Assembly (NCBI GenBank): GCA_037893245.1
Contig: JBAIAA010000443.1
Location: 930,001 to 994,000 of the forward strand
Length of the DNA stretch: 64,000 bases
Direction: 5' to 3'
From: Crossaster papposus
Taxonomy: Eukaryota > Echinodermata > Asteroidea > Velatida > Solasteridae
Position 1 is the stretch's first letter; every line of letters starts with the position of its first letter. The position numbers were made by a program, and so were the translations under genes. A model generated the notes under the pieces. The model did no database searches, had not been told where the DNA came from, and saw nothing but the letters and a program-made list of their open reading frames with translations. Shown here in pieces: positions 1 to 13,300 of the stretch.

Positions 1-50
1 CGCGACTCCCCAAAAGTGTCCCAGGAAAACGTCCAACCGGCCGTCCAAGT

Positions 51-1381
51 CAGCGCCAGTTGGTGCCAGTTTGTGCCAATGCAATTTGCTGTGGCGCCTA
101 GTGTCGCCAATAAGGTGCCTAGTGGCATGTAGTGGCTCAAACTGCCTCCCAACTGGCTCGTGGTGGCCCGTAACGGCACCAAATTTGAATGTGGCGGCAA
201 GAAAATTTCAAAATGTTTGAAATTTTCGTCGCGCCACTTGCATCGAGCAATCAGCGCCAAGTGTCCGCCAAGTGGCACCAAATGGCGCGAACATATCGCC
301 CTTTGGCGCAAACAATCCGCCTATTGGAATCCACTGGAATGTAATGGCGCGCGCCAAGTTGCGCCAATGAGATTTCGCGCCACATGGCGCCAAGTGGCAC
401 CTTGTTTGCGCCACTACGCGCCAAATAATTCCAACAGAGGCCGATAGCCCGCCAAAGCGCGCCAAATGTGCAGTGGCGCGAGCCAAACGGCACCCGATTG
501 GTGACTACTTCGCGCCAAATGCCACCTGATTGCCCGCCATTCGCTGCCACTTGCCGCCTATAAAAGGAGGGTCTATAAAAGCTGAGGAGGGTCTGAACCA
601 GGTAGCCGATGGCCGGTATTTATATAGTCGGCAAGTAGCGCCAAGCGGCGGCAAGTTCAAACCAATTTGGCGACCTTTGGCACAAACTAATCACCAAGTG
701 GTGCAAAGTAGCCGTCTATTGGCGCGAATGGCACCAACAGGGTGAATTTTGGAATCAAATGGCTGTGTAATGGCGCAAACTGGCGCAACATTTTGGAGCA
801 AGCCGGGTGGCATTTGGTGCACGCCATATGGCACCTAGTTTATTCCACTTGGCGACACATGCCGAGCGGACATTAATTCGGCGCCACAGCGAGCCACTAC
901 GCGCCAATCACATAATCTTTGGCGCGAACTGGCACCAACTGGCGCTGGCCCAGTGGACTCCTAGCATACTTCGTGGTGACGCTGACGCTTGGCGCTACTT
1001 GCCGACTATATAAATACCGGCCATCGGCTACCTGGTTCAGACCCTCCTCAAGTGGCGCCATGTGGCGCGAAATCTCATTGGCGCAACTTGGCGCGCGCCA
1101 TTACATTCCAGTGAATTCCAATAGGCGGATTGTTTGCGCCAAAGGGCGATATGTTCGCGCCATTTGGTGCCACTTGGCGGACACTTGGCGCTGATTGCTT
1201 GATGCAATTTCAAACATTTTAAAATTTTCTTGCCGCCACATTGAAATTTGGTGCCGTTACGGGCCACCACGAGCCAGTTGGGAGGCAGTTTGAGCCACTA
1301 TACGCCACTAGGCACCTTATTGGCGACACTAGGCGCCACAGCAAATTGCATTGGCGCAAACTGGCACCAACTGGCGCTGGC
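51..1381. mobile_element. Large fold-back (inverted-repeat) element rich in GGCGCCA words
   Basis: The arm at about 51-393 is repeated in inverse orientation at about 1052-1381, with only small differences such as a short indel near 225-240 against 1200. A second inverted pair lies inside it, about 590-648 against 988-1046. Much of the element is built from repeated TTGGCGC / GGCGCCA words. Two TATAAAAG boxes sit 15 bp apart at 559-566 and 574-581. The open frames here are mirror-image translations of the arms and look non-genic. The structure resembles a Foldback-type DNA element; no transposase is visible. The left end lies close to the window edge, so its outer boundary is uncertain. Confidence 0.7.
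559..581 (+). promoter_or_regulatory. Paired TATA-like boxes inside the fold-back element
   Basis: Two TATAAAAG octamers occur at 559-566 and 574-581. They match the TATA consensus, but no gene start is recognisable downstream, and they lie in the centre of an inverted-repeat element, so function is unproven. Confidence 0.25.
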
Positions 1382-1389
1382 CCAGTGGA

Positions 1390-4241
1390 TTCCTAGCATA
1401 AATGAGTCCAGGTTATTCCAGAGAGTAGGTGCGGCAATTGAGAAGGCGCGTTTTCCGTAGCGAGTGCGGGGGATAGGACCAGTGTTGAATTATAGGTGGG
1501 CGATAGACGATGATCAAAGAACACGAGACGAGTAAACAAAAAATGTACGGTACACTTAGCCAAACCATATTGGACCTGTCACATGTACATATTGGACTGT
1601 ATGGTACATTTACCGGTGCACATGTAAATTCACAAACCTGGAATGCATGCACTCGAAGTGAAAAAAAATATTCTAATGAGTGAGCGTATCAATGTCTTTT
1701 GGACACAAAATGGTGGCAAAATGGTTGCAAAATGTCTACATGTGTAGCCTACAAGTACAAGTAAGAAAATACACACCCACTGTCTCTCGAATACTTGCTG
1801 TGAATATGTAACTGATTTGTATTACATGTACATGTACAATGCACATTGTAGTACATATAGTAATGTACTTGTACATTTTAAAAAGGTTGTCAGATTCATT
1901 CCGTCGGTGTACATGTACATACCGGAATAACAAAACATTCACCCATATTTTGGGTGAAAATTTATAAGCTGCACAAAAACTGAATGAAATTCAGACAAAC
2001 TGTTAAAATACATGTACCGGGTAGTTCCTTGTTGATCTTGTTAAGATCAAATTATTAGGCCCTCTTAACTTATTTGACTTGTATATTTCAGGTCATTCCA
2101 GCCAGTAAGCAGTTTGCAGCAGTTTTATCCTTATTCATAAAATAGTTCCTGTTTTCAACAATCCTGCATGCCCTTCTCAAAAATGAAAAGAAAACCCTGG
2201 TGTGAAGTTACACATGCTGAGCTGATTCCCAACACCCCACACTCCACACCCCAACACACTGGAAATCCTCTTGAGACGATTTGTCTGGTTGCACCACCCA
2301 CTGGTTGGGTCTTGAACCCAAGAACCCGCTGAATGACTTCTAATCATGTCAACCAAGACAACAATGTTACCAAGTTCCTCTCCCGGCACCAGTTTTCAAT
2401 CAGTGCACACCGGCGGGTGTCCCACTGACCCTCATTCTATCAAATTTCCATCCTGCTTTGCCAAACAACAATTTTTCTTTTTGCCAGTTCCATTTATCTT
2501 ATACGCTGCGGTCAGGGCCAACTATCTGCTCAAAAAATAATTTTGGCTGGTGGTGTTCTTTCTGAACAGCGGATCACATTAATGCGATGGATTGTTTTAG
2601 CCAAAGCGCCTGTTTTTATGGGGGCTGGGGAGCGTTAAGTGGATTTGATACTAAGGATGAATTACAGACGGATGAAAAAGATGAGGGCACAGTCTATTGC
2701 CGGTTGCCGGCCCGCCCCAATTCTCTTGTGTGCGGAGACTTCCTGGTAAGTCTGCAGGAGATCAAGAGTTATTGAGTTGTCGGCCAGGATTTGTCTCTGC
2801 CTGGGACAATTTGCAGTTGATGGTAGTTTATTGGTCGTGTTGTCTAGACAACTCTCTGAGGGGAGGAGGATACAATGTACATGTACATGTACATGTATAT
2901 CTGCAGTGCCTGCCATTTCATCCCGGGGATAAATATTTGTGATACTGGTAGCAGTTACCAAATTGCATTGGGATTTGGTTTGTGGGCCTTTAAAGGTGTC
3001 ATATTCTGGGCTTGGAACTAGGTACGTGTACTTGATCTGCTAGTGTTCTTAGGAGTTGGCCAAGATTGTACACATGTACATGTACATGAAATCTTTACTT
3101 TTAATCGTAAAGAATGATTTGTGCTTAAAATTCAGATGTGTGTACACTGTACATGTAGTAGTCCAACATGTACATCATTAGTGTGTGTCTACCTTGTTCT
3201 TTTCGGTGGAAGAAAGCAATAAACAGATCAATAAAGGTTAATAGTATTCAAATATTGAATGCTTCGAGTGGTGTACGGTACATGTAGTAAAACTAGCTTT
3301 CCAAGGTGATCCATGGAGCATTCTGTTTTCCCCGAGACGAAGCCGAGGGAAAATGGAATGCTTCATGGATCACCAAAGAAGGCTAATTTTACTACACGGT
3401 AAAAAGAAACAAATAACACCAAGCGATAAAACATTTAATATTTGTTTTATAACACCTCATCCACAGATCCTGCCTGGTTCTATTTGTTTTGGTATTATTT
3501 AAATCTAAAATGAATTTTGATTTTAGTACAAAATTGGTGGAAAATGTCTTTGCTCTTTTTTAAACCAGCCCTTCATAAACTGTTTGAATCCAGGTCACTA
3601 GCACTGGCTCTTTGGAACAGTGCACACAAATACAGCGCCATGGGTATAGTTCTTTGGTTGCTATGGGTATAGTACTTTTGGCTGTGCACAGGAAGATACA
3701 TGTACATGTAGTAAAATAGAAAATACCAATCAAGACACAGAATCTGTGGGTGAGGTGTTATAAAAAAGAATATGGGCCTGCGACCGCAACGTTTTTTGTG
3801 TTCAACAATTCTGCCAGTTAATTCTCATCCAGAATAACAACATTAATTTCTGTGGAAACGCACGGTAGACTAACGGTCCTGTCAACTTACTTAAACGGTG
3901 ATGTAAAACCTTGCAGCCGCAGAAAGTTATCAGCGCAAGCATAGTGTGACATTTTGCCAGCTTCGTAAAGTGAATAAACATTCCGTTCCAGTGTCCCAGT
4001 AGGAACGCACGGTAGAATTACGCGAAGGCATCTCTCTGTAAGTTTCCGCGAGGCCACGGAAAATAAAGTCTAATGGAAACAAATCTTGTTTTGTCTGTAA
4101 TATCTACAAGCAAGCATTTCAACAGTATTTTTGTTGGTTAATTTTATAGACAGCGGCTAAAGGAAGTACCATATACTGCAGCTTTTTGTAAATACGTGAG
4201 ATTTTCCTTGCACTACAATTGTTGGGTTGGTTTCATTCCAG
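1390..4241. other. Upstream or intronic DNA of the ASPP gene, no exon recognised
   Basis: This stretch holds scattered ACATGT/TACATG words (for example 1818-1920, 2874-2897, 3071-3088), a palindromic element at 3285-3395, and an inverted pair at about 3450-3476 and 3738-3764 built around CACCTCA-CCACAGAT. I found no exon encoding the N-terminal Ubl/RA-like part of ASPP. It may lie left of the window or in a short exon I cannot recognise. Confidence 0.5.
3285..3395. mobile_element. Palindromic MITE-like element
   Basis: The left arm (GTAGTAAAACTAGC through GCATTCTGTTTTCC) is mirrored by the right arm (GGAAAATGGAATGC through GCTAATTTTACTAC) around a short GACGAAGCCGAGGG centre. The near-complete self-complementarity is typical of fold-back MITEs. 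Confidence 0.6.
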
Positions 4242-4385
4242 ATTCCACCCGGTGTTGACCTGTCGCTGAGCGAACTCCAGGACATGGCCAACAGGCAACA
4301 ACACCAAATTGAGGCCCAGCAACAGACGCTGGTTGCCAAGCAACAACGGCTCAAATTCCTGAAGCAACAAGAGCAGAAACAGCAG
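4242..4385 (+). CDS. ASPP coding exon A: start of coiled coil
   Basis: Acceptor TTCCAG and donor GTGAGT flank 48 codons in phase 0. The translation ([19 protein letters not shown] and on) matches the first conserved block of the ASPP coiled coil. Confidence 0.9.
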
Positions 4386-7300
4386 GTGAGTGGAAGTCAC
4401 AGTGGTTCAGTGAAGAAAAAAGAAAACTGGGACGCTATTACCTTGTGGAAAAGAGAAACTGCTTCCTCAGCTATAAAATGAGAATATTTTTTTGTTGTTT
4501 AACCAGTTCGCGCCGGGATTATTTTAACATCACCGAGCCGAGGGGCGGGATTATTTTTAACGAAACTCGATCCAAAGCGCGTTCAGGCCGATAGTGCCGG
4601 GAAGCACACCCACGCATTTCCGGCCCTGCTCGCTGCTGACGGACATTTCCGAACTTGAACTTGACGTGTTTATGCATCATCCGTTTTGAATTTGGGGAAA
4701 ACTTTGCGTTTATAATACCGGTACGTCATCCGGCGCGAACTGGTTAAAGAGTATAGATCTCCGTATTACCATATGACCATTCTACCGGTACATGTACTGG
4801 TATGTTACAGTTTAAGGTTAAGTTTTTGAAAAAATGTATTATAACTTCAAAGTTCTACCGGTACATGCTTCATATATTTTGATGAAACTAGAATGCAGTT
4901 ACCCTTGGTGGGAAGACGCAATTCTTTATCGGATTACTAAGGTTAATTTTTATGTAGGGGTCGTTAGAGGTTATTGCTCAGAAAATGAGACTGGTAGTTC
5001 CTTCTAGGTTAACTATATGAAACCAAGGATCCAGGGTAATGCATCCAAGGATCCCTCAAAAGCGCTCAAGGCACTGTAGCTCGTAAGCCAGAAGAACCCC
5101 GTAGACAGAGGCACGTCAGCCAGGAACACCGGGGCAAACCCCTTCTCTTAGCGATAAGCTTTCTGGGTTCTTTTACGTGCAATATACAATTTTATGTTAT
5201 AATGAGAAAGATATATACACACATTATAAATTATACAACACCTACAACTTTACGTCCTATCTAAAGAACGAAGCAATAGTGGTTTAATTGCCTTGCTTAA
5301 GAACACACGTGTCGACACCGGGACTCAAACTCATGCTCTCCGGAACAGAAAACCCAGCTCTTAACCGCTCGTTGCCATGTTGCCATTCAATGCCCCCCTT
5401 TAAAAAAAACATTCACACCTTGGTTTCCCCAGGTACCAGTAGTGATGCTGCTGTGTACAATATAGTGTGTTAATCCCATGTACTATTAAATCTGCCTCAT
5501 AGCATGGTGGGATACAGACACACTACATTATTCAGTTTTCCACTTGCACTCAATTGTAACACATTTAAGGGAAATTTTAAGTAGGATACACCGTTAGCAG
5601 ATATCGAAAAAAATTACTACCAAATTATTAAGAAGTACTTTACTTATTTGAAAGCAAATAATTATTGTACATGTAGGCATCTACATGTAGCAAAATGATT
5701 GCGCTAGATAACCTGTAATTGTTCTGAAAAAAACAAAGAACAACATACCGGTAAGAACCACTGCCCGGCGTTGGTTGAAAAGGAATGCATTTTTTCTTGC
5801 TTTTCTCAGCATCCATGATTGTAAAACTTCGGACAGGTTAGTTAAACGATATTTACTATAAAATACAACCCCCCAAATCCACCCATTCATGATAATTAAA
5901 GCAATTAACAATGGTGTATCCCATCTTTAACTTGTATGCACTGTATGTGTGCACGTACGGTAGATTTGTTCGGAATATTTACAACAGTGTTTCAAGGGCT
6001 GTCTGTTTTATGTCCAACATAATATTATGCTTGTTCATGTACCGGTAATGGTGGACTTTGCAGCAAATTGCTGGTTATCTAAATTGCGGGATTTAGACCT
6101 CTGGGTCACAAGGCCTATGAGATTACTGCAAATGTACATGAGGCGTAGGGCTAGTTCTTTATTAAAATACATACATACGGTACCCTTGAGCTTTAGTGTC
6201 ATTGGCAAGTTTTGAGGGTGCCTTTTGGCTGACTTCAGAAACAGTGTAAATTTGACAAGATAATATGGTACATGTGTACATTGCAATTGACACTGCGAAC
6301 GGAATGGAAAAATTGGTAAAATAAGATCTGTTGAAAAGTGTGAAAAATGAAAATGAATTACATTTTGAAATATGCACATGGTGAGAAAGGGAATCTCATA
6401 AGCTTTCTAATGATACCCATCACAAGTGTGTATCTTCTTAGGTTAACGAGTTATGGTCTGATGAAGATGACAGGTGTACCGGTATGTTTTTTTCCCGAAC
6501 CAACATTCCGAGAAAAACAGCTTTGAAATAAACAAAATTGACCGAAATCATACGGACAGTGCACACAAATCCTCTTCATTTTCATCTTTATTGATAGTTT
6601 TTACATACATGTACAAGACATTAATGACAATAATCTGTGATAACTACACTTTTTACCCATGCGTTCACTTCAACGACCGATTACGTAAAACGGCCCCAGC
6701 GACTTATTCCTGATTACGATGGAGCGGGTCACATACATGTACATAATACACGAACATGTACTTCTTAAAAAAACTCCCAAAAAACAATGTCTAGTAGACA
6801 ACGACACTGAAAATTGACAAAGATCACCCAATTAGGTTTTTACCTTTTTTTTCACTAGTGCCTGTGCCCATAAGTTCCATCTTTATTTTGCCAAATTACT
6901 GTTAAATACACAAACTATTTATTATAGCATGCAAGAGTCGCCACAATCTTACATTTACTTCACGGTACATGATGTACATGTAGGCCTTAAATGTAGAAAA
7001 AGCAATACACGTACCAGTACAGGGTACTGTACATGTATGTATCATGCAGATTAAAGTTTTTCATAGCAATATATTCATGTAGTGACAAAAATAGTTTTTT
7101 TCATTTTATGTTAATATAAACAAAATATTGCTGCAGTGTGAACAAAATTTCTTCTCTTAGCCAGCTCTTCAATTACCACACAGGCAAAATAGCCAGGGGG
7201 CCAAATGCCACTTAGCACCATAGCAGGCGCTTCGAAATATGAAACTCCACTCATAAAGGGAAAAAAAGTAGGTCAAAATAAAAAAAAATTATAAATAAAA

Positions 7301-10300
7301 CGGCTTTAGAAGCCAAACTGTGGTGGTACGAAAAGAAATCACTCCATAATGGCACGTTTCTAGAGTATTTATGGGCCGAGCTTCAATCCCACAGAATATT
7401 GGGTTTCCTTGTTTCGCATGCGGGAGATTGTGGTCACTGGATACGCAGTTTGAGTGCAAACGAACATACAGAAACCTTGACTTTGTGCAGTGCCCTGTGG
7501 TGGCAACAGGGCATTGGAAATTTTAATTGGCCCACCGAACATGCAGGATCCTGCCTGCAAAACAGTAGGGGGTTTTGGGTTGCGCGTGACAAAACTGTTG
7601 GTTTTTTATTTTAGAAGCGATCTAAAGCAGAGGTAAAAAAATATAATCGAAAAATCTTTGTGCCTTTTCCGAATTTGCATTTGGATCAACGAATAATTTG
7701 TTCACAGTCGATAGTCAACTAAAGACTTGCAACACTGTCTACTCTTTTTTTCTTGCTATCCAGTAATTACTTTTGTACGCTCTGTGTAGTTTCATATGCA
7801 GTAATCAAATTACGTCTCGTCCATACAAACCTTGCCTAGTGCATGAACAATAGCCCCTGGAACTCTATTGTTTACAGTGGTTTTTTGTGTCGCCTAAATA
7901 AAGTTTTGGGGGCACTAACTACAGAACCAATCCTGTGTAGTACATGTACATGTCCATACCATGTCCATACAATGTACATTTTGTACAATGTACATGTACC
8001 GGTTCGTGTCCCATGTACACATGTACCGGTACATGTACGTGCATACATGTACCAGTATGTTAAAGTTTCAGGTTGTTTTTGAGAAAAAAAGTTTTACTTC
8101 AAAATGCTTAAATGGATTTTAATGAAACTTGGATGCAGTGACCCTTGGGTGGAAAGTCACAATTCTGTGTTGGATTGCTGGGGTCAAAGGTCATGTAGGG
8201 GTCATAGAGGTCATTGTCCATATATGTTCACATTTCAGGTTGTTTTTGAGAATAGAAAAAAATGTATTAACTACTGTCATTTGCTTTGATGGATTTTGAT
8301 GAAACTTTGATGCACTGGCCCTTGGGCATCCTGAGCCACGCAGAGTTAAGCTCTTGAATTGTCGCCCTCACCCCTGGTAAAATGACAATTTCTACCACTG
8401 TATAATACTGGTATATACATGTAATAGCAAGGCTTTATTTCCCGTTCTGTATGTTAATTTCTACAATTTTTCCGATTAATTTTATTTTTTACGTGGGAGG
8501 ATGAACATGTGAGAACGCCTCAGATGTCCAAGCGAATGGACCAATAGAAACGCGCGTTGGTTCCCATGCCTTTGGCTGTTTTTCGAACTCCAGCTTTGTC
8601 TTCGTTTCAGGCTTCATTCATACAGTTTAGCAATAGGCTGTAGCCGGAGACAAATCCAAAGCCAGGGTTTGGGAAATGGCCTTGGTCTCTTTGTAACGGA
8701 GGCTCTGAGTGGGCGCATGATTTTTTTTGCGCTAATAACCACGGATCTGGCCGAATGTCCGCAGGGGTTTGAGCGCTATTAGTAGGAAGCGCGTAAAAAC
8801 GCTGTGTGGCTCAGGATGGCCCTTGGGTGGAAAGTCACAATTATACATCAAATTACATCAAATAAAATATGCTTAAGTTCAAATATGCTTCAAATGTTAA
8901 TTTTTCTACGGAATTTGATGAGTTTTAATATAACTCTGATGGAGTGATCCTTGGCTCTTCACGACTCTTTTGAAATAGGTCAAGGGTCATCTAGGTAATT
9001 GGTCATTTGAGGTAATTGTTTACAAATGCATGATATTTGAAGACTCATATCTAAGAACACAAAACATACTGTATAAACTGCTGGAAAAGGTGACACATGT
9101 ACATGTACAGGTATGCAATCCACAGATCACTTGGTGACCGTGGTAACAATTATATCCCTTTAGAATACAGTAGGTCTAACTCTGCATTTACACGGGCCGC
9201 TATTTATCCATCATAAAGATGTTAGACATCAATTTGTTTTCCTTTTTCTGCTTTTTTTTGGTAGCAAATGGCTGCTGAGGATGAGCGCTTGCGACGACTT
9301 CGAGACAAAGTGGACTCTCAGGAGCAGAAACTCCAAAAACTGCGAGGTTTGCGTGGTGAGGCTGACACCACCAAAAGCAGTAACCACACCCTATGTAAGT
9401 GGCAGCTAAATCCGTGACCATCATACCCATTAGGAATAAATAGAAAAACACCATGTCTGAGATTATTGTGTGCGCAACCAGGATCCCAACAATGAGTTTC
9501 AACTACAATGTACACTTTGTCTTAAAAAAGAAAAACCATGAAATCGTTAATGTATCTTGGATAACCTGTTCAAAAGCTGAAAATATTTTTCTCATGAAAG
9601 GCCTAAATTTAAATCAGTAAGATAACAGAAAAAATGTTTAATAGTTGGAGTAGTGCTGGGCGAGTATTTTTGCTACTCGACTACTCGCAAGGAAATTACT
9701 CGTGAGTAGTCGCAAGCAAATTACTTGTGAGTAGTCGCAAGCAGTTAACAAATTTTTCATAAGAGCAGAATGAATGATACATGTTTACATACGACATAAA
9801 GTGACAACCCATTATTCAGCAGTGAGATTTACCATTCTACAGGTATGCAACGTTTTGGGTCCTTTACCTGAAATTCATTTGTTGGTAGTGAAATCCTTAT
9901 CAAGAGAGTGAGGTGGAGCAAACAATTTTTTGATGTAGCTATATTTATAAAATCCAGACAAAAGGCAACTTTAGTGCAGAAACTGCAAAATACCGGTAGT
10001 TACATTTTTCTAAGTCGGCACTGTATTTTAAACAAATTGCTACTCGCGAGTACCTGCTCTATTCGCACCTGGATGAGTACTTAAAAGACTTAGTTGATTA
10101 AAATTCACAAGTAATACAACAAGTAGCAATTACTTCTTGCATTACTCGCCCAGCAGTAATTGGGAGAGTAGCTTCACCAAACAGGGCCCAATTTAATGGC
10201 TGCTAACTGCAGCAATCCACGCTTCCGTTCACCATTTTGTGCTACAGCGCTAGCAGAAAAACTCTGCACTAATCCTGTACCGTAAGCACTAAGCCTGCAA

Positions 10301-13300
10301 CGGTTACACGGTTAACCGACCGTTCAAACGGTTACACTGTTAAATTTTTCGGTTCAGTTAACCTTTTATTTATTTATATTTTTTAAAATTAAAACAATTT
10401 TTTTTTTTATTTGTTTAATAATTTTTTGTTTTTTTAATACAAAAAACCTACCAATTGTGAACTTTGTCCGGGTTTCTTTCGTTGGAGCTTTGGTTGGGAA
10501 AAGGGATGGTTTCGTTGGAGCAGGTCACAAATAGTACAACTGATTAAATTGTGTATGGACATACATAGTCGGCCTACATTACACAAATTCATGCAGACAA
10601 ATAGCAATCGCAGAACTGCGCAAATTAGCAGCCCTAATTAGATGCATTACAGGCCTGTGCATTTTTTTGTAATTTAATTCTTTCTTTTGTTAATTTAGTT
10701 AATTAATTATTTTTTATATATTTTTTTAATTTTGTTTTTTAAAATTTTTTTTTTAATTATTTTTTAAAATATATATATTTTTTACATTGGTTACGGTTAA
10801 CCGTAACCGTAACGGTTAACCGTAACCGTAAAGCAGACGGTTACACGGTTAATTTAATAACTGGAAACTGGCAGCCTTAGTAAGCACATAATTCTTAGTT
10901 TTGGGATTTATGCATGCGCCTAAGCCAAAATTCCTTCCTAACCTGTAAAATACGCTTGCTGTAAGCATGGACATTTCTGCTGCAGTAGGCAGGGATTTTA
11001 CGCTAGCAGCAAGCAGTGTGTTTCTTTGGCTTCAGCCTGAGATAAGTAAAGTAAAAGTAAGGAGCGATTGTCATTTCGTGCCCCAAATAAAAAATGTCAA
11101 AATTATTCTGAAGCCCAAAATGAACCGGAGGACTACGATTTAGAAAATGTTCATATTATGCATTATTACGGTATCTCTTTTACCTCGACAGCCACAGAGC
11201 TGGAGTCTGTGCGATCCCTGTTTGCTCAGAAGGAGAATGAGCTGGCTCAGGCTGTGGCCAAGGTTGAGGAGCTGACTCAGCAACTGCAGGAGCTAAAACA
11301 GGGCAACCTAAACGGTCTGAACGGGGATGTCTACAAGTCTCCCGCCAACGACGAGCTGGACAGACTGCGCAAGGAACTCTTGGTGAGCAGGATTACAGAA
11401 AAACTAACCAGAACGTCACCTGTTACTACAAAATACTACTTGAGTAAACGGTAGAATGCAGTACAGTTAATACACTGACCTATAAAAATGGAGTAATATT
11501 TGGTAGCACAGTGTACTGTACCCAAAATGAATGCCTGGAAAGTTTGGGCTTATAGATGGATTTTATTAGAAACTTGGTGGGTAAATAGTTTATAGGTCGA
11601 GGATGATTCCATTACATTTTCAGATTGATTCGGATCCAATCTGGATCTCTTCAAATGACTTGTTTAACGTTGGGAGATGCATGTACATGTACCGGTACAG
11701 GCTTTTTGCTTTTAGAGTGGAGGTCTGCACTCTGCCCTTTTTCTAGTTAATTCTTGAGAATGTCTCGAAATTTGTTCAGTTTTGCAGCTACCGATACAGT
11801 ACTCGCTGCAACCCAAAAGGTGGTGTTTCACAAATGTCGCATTCTTGTCGATTATCTTCTCCGCGGGAGATGTTGCTTCACAGTTTGCCACTTAAAAATC
11901 TGATAAAATGCAGTTAATACAAAGCAATATAAATTTGTACTTGGTCTTTCCTGTAAGCTGCAAAATAAGAGAGTAAAAATATGTAATATATTTATGAAAT
12001 CATGAGGTAAGAACTGTGACACACCACTATCTGTTAACAAGTTTTGACTTGAAAACGACTTTATTTAATTGGTGAAGTACAATAGGAGCTTCGAAAACTT
12101 GGAGGAAGCAGTTATTTTTTGGTTTATTTCAGTCACGCATTTATCTTCTTCTTTTTTTATATACTTTTTGCAGCTTCGTAACAGACTGAACGAGGAGCAG
12201 AGCTCAACATTGCAGAAGCAGCGTCAGAACATGATCCAGCGGAAGGATGAGATGGCAGTAGTGGACAGACGCATTGAGGAGCTGACAGAGAGACTGCGCA
12301 AGACCCGAAGCCTTGGCAAGCCTCAGCTCCCCCCTCCGGGAGCAAACACCAACAACAATGCCTCATCCCAGGGCTGGCTACCCAATGGCAACATGAAGCT
12401 GAATCGGCCAGTAAACGGAAGTCAAGAAAAAGATGCGGGCAATGGGCTGAACTATAGAGGTGATCCAAGGGGGATGCCAAATGATCCCGGGTGGAGCTCC
12501 CCCTTGGCCAATGGAGACATCTCAGGACCTCCATCCAATGGTAATATTATCCAAGGAAGGCTAGGACCGACTAGTAGACCAATGCCTCCCAAGCCTGCCA
12601 CGCTCTTTCCTCCACAGAGCTTTAAACCCAGAACGAGCCAGAGCAGTGCCTCGGGCGTTCCTAGACAAGGCTCCCCCATGTCTGCCAACAGGACGCACCA
12701 AGGCCTGGCCGCTTGGCATTCTACATCTTTGGACGTTGTCCAGCTGTCTCGTGGCAAAACTGAGGGCGTCAATGAAAGTGGCAGTGATACCTCTTCGTTG
12801 ACTGAGAATTCTAGTGTGGACAGTGGGCCCAGCAGTGCTCTGCCCAGTCAGCCTCAGGGGTTCAACAGACGCCCCGACAATCGCAGTTCTCCCGTACCCC
12901 AACGATCTGGAAGCCCTGTGTCCTCGCAACCCATCCCCGTGGCCAAGACGGACCCAAGATTAGCATCCCTCTCTGAGAGGCGAGCTGGGGACAGAACCCC
13001 TATGTATAATCTAGCAAGCTTGGAGGCTGCTCTGTCTCCCCCACCTGCAGAGTTGTTGGCTAATCGCGGACCGCCTCAACCAGGGAACCGGCGACCACCG
13101 GGCTTCTTTGGTCCTGGTCAGGCTCCTGGCAGCCCATCCCGCAAGGAAACCCAGTCCTATGGAAATGCCAACCACACGGAGACTGACTTCAGGACAAGGA
13201 GTGCAAGCACTGACTCTCTCAGCTCACAAGGTCATAATGGTAACAGACAACAGCCATCACCCCAGGGCAAGAAGAAACCTCCTCCCCCACCCAGAGCAGT

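Larger units (their letters stand above)
4386..9264 (+). other. ASPP intron (4.9 kb) filled with repeats
   Basis: It contains a TTAA element (4503-4743), diverged tandem units (4795-5000 and 8040-8340), a minus-strand SINE (5033-5395), a second-family TTAA element (5581-5926), an ACATGT cluster (7937-8055) and a short MITE (8574-8681). Between 6000 and 7800 I see only AT-rich sequence and scattered ACATGT words. Confidence 0.6.
9395..11191 (+). other. ASPP intron with two hAT-like MITE candidates
   Basis: It holds the inverted-repeat elements at about 9653-10157 and 10287-10880. The remaining sequence is plain; 11040-11191 leads into the acceptor of the next exon. Confidence 0.6.

Noticed and set aside
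160-447. Open frame of 95 codons at the left edge and its mirror at 1037-1270
   Set aside because: The same peptide is read from both arms of an inverted repeat and the composition simply follows the GGCGCCA words.
1-4241. N-terminal Ubl/RA exons of ASPP
   Set aside because: No frame resembles that domain; the candidate at 2587-2775 has no similarity and lacks convincing splice sites.
12069-12173. Upstream extension of the large ASPP exon to an ATG at 12069
   Set aside because: The extension is intron-like and T-rich, ends in a good acceptor, and the coiled-coil homology starts exactly at 12174.
12157-12929. Minus-strand open frames inside the ASPP large exon
   Set aside because: Shadows of a long GC-richer exon; the plus frame has homology and splice sites.
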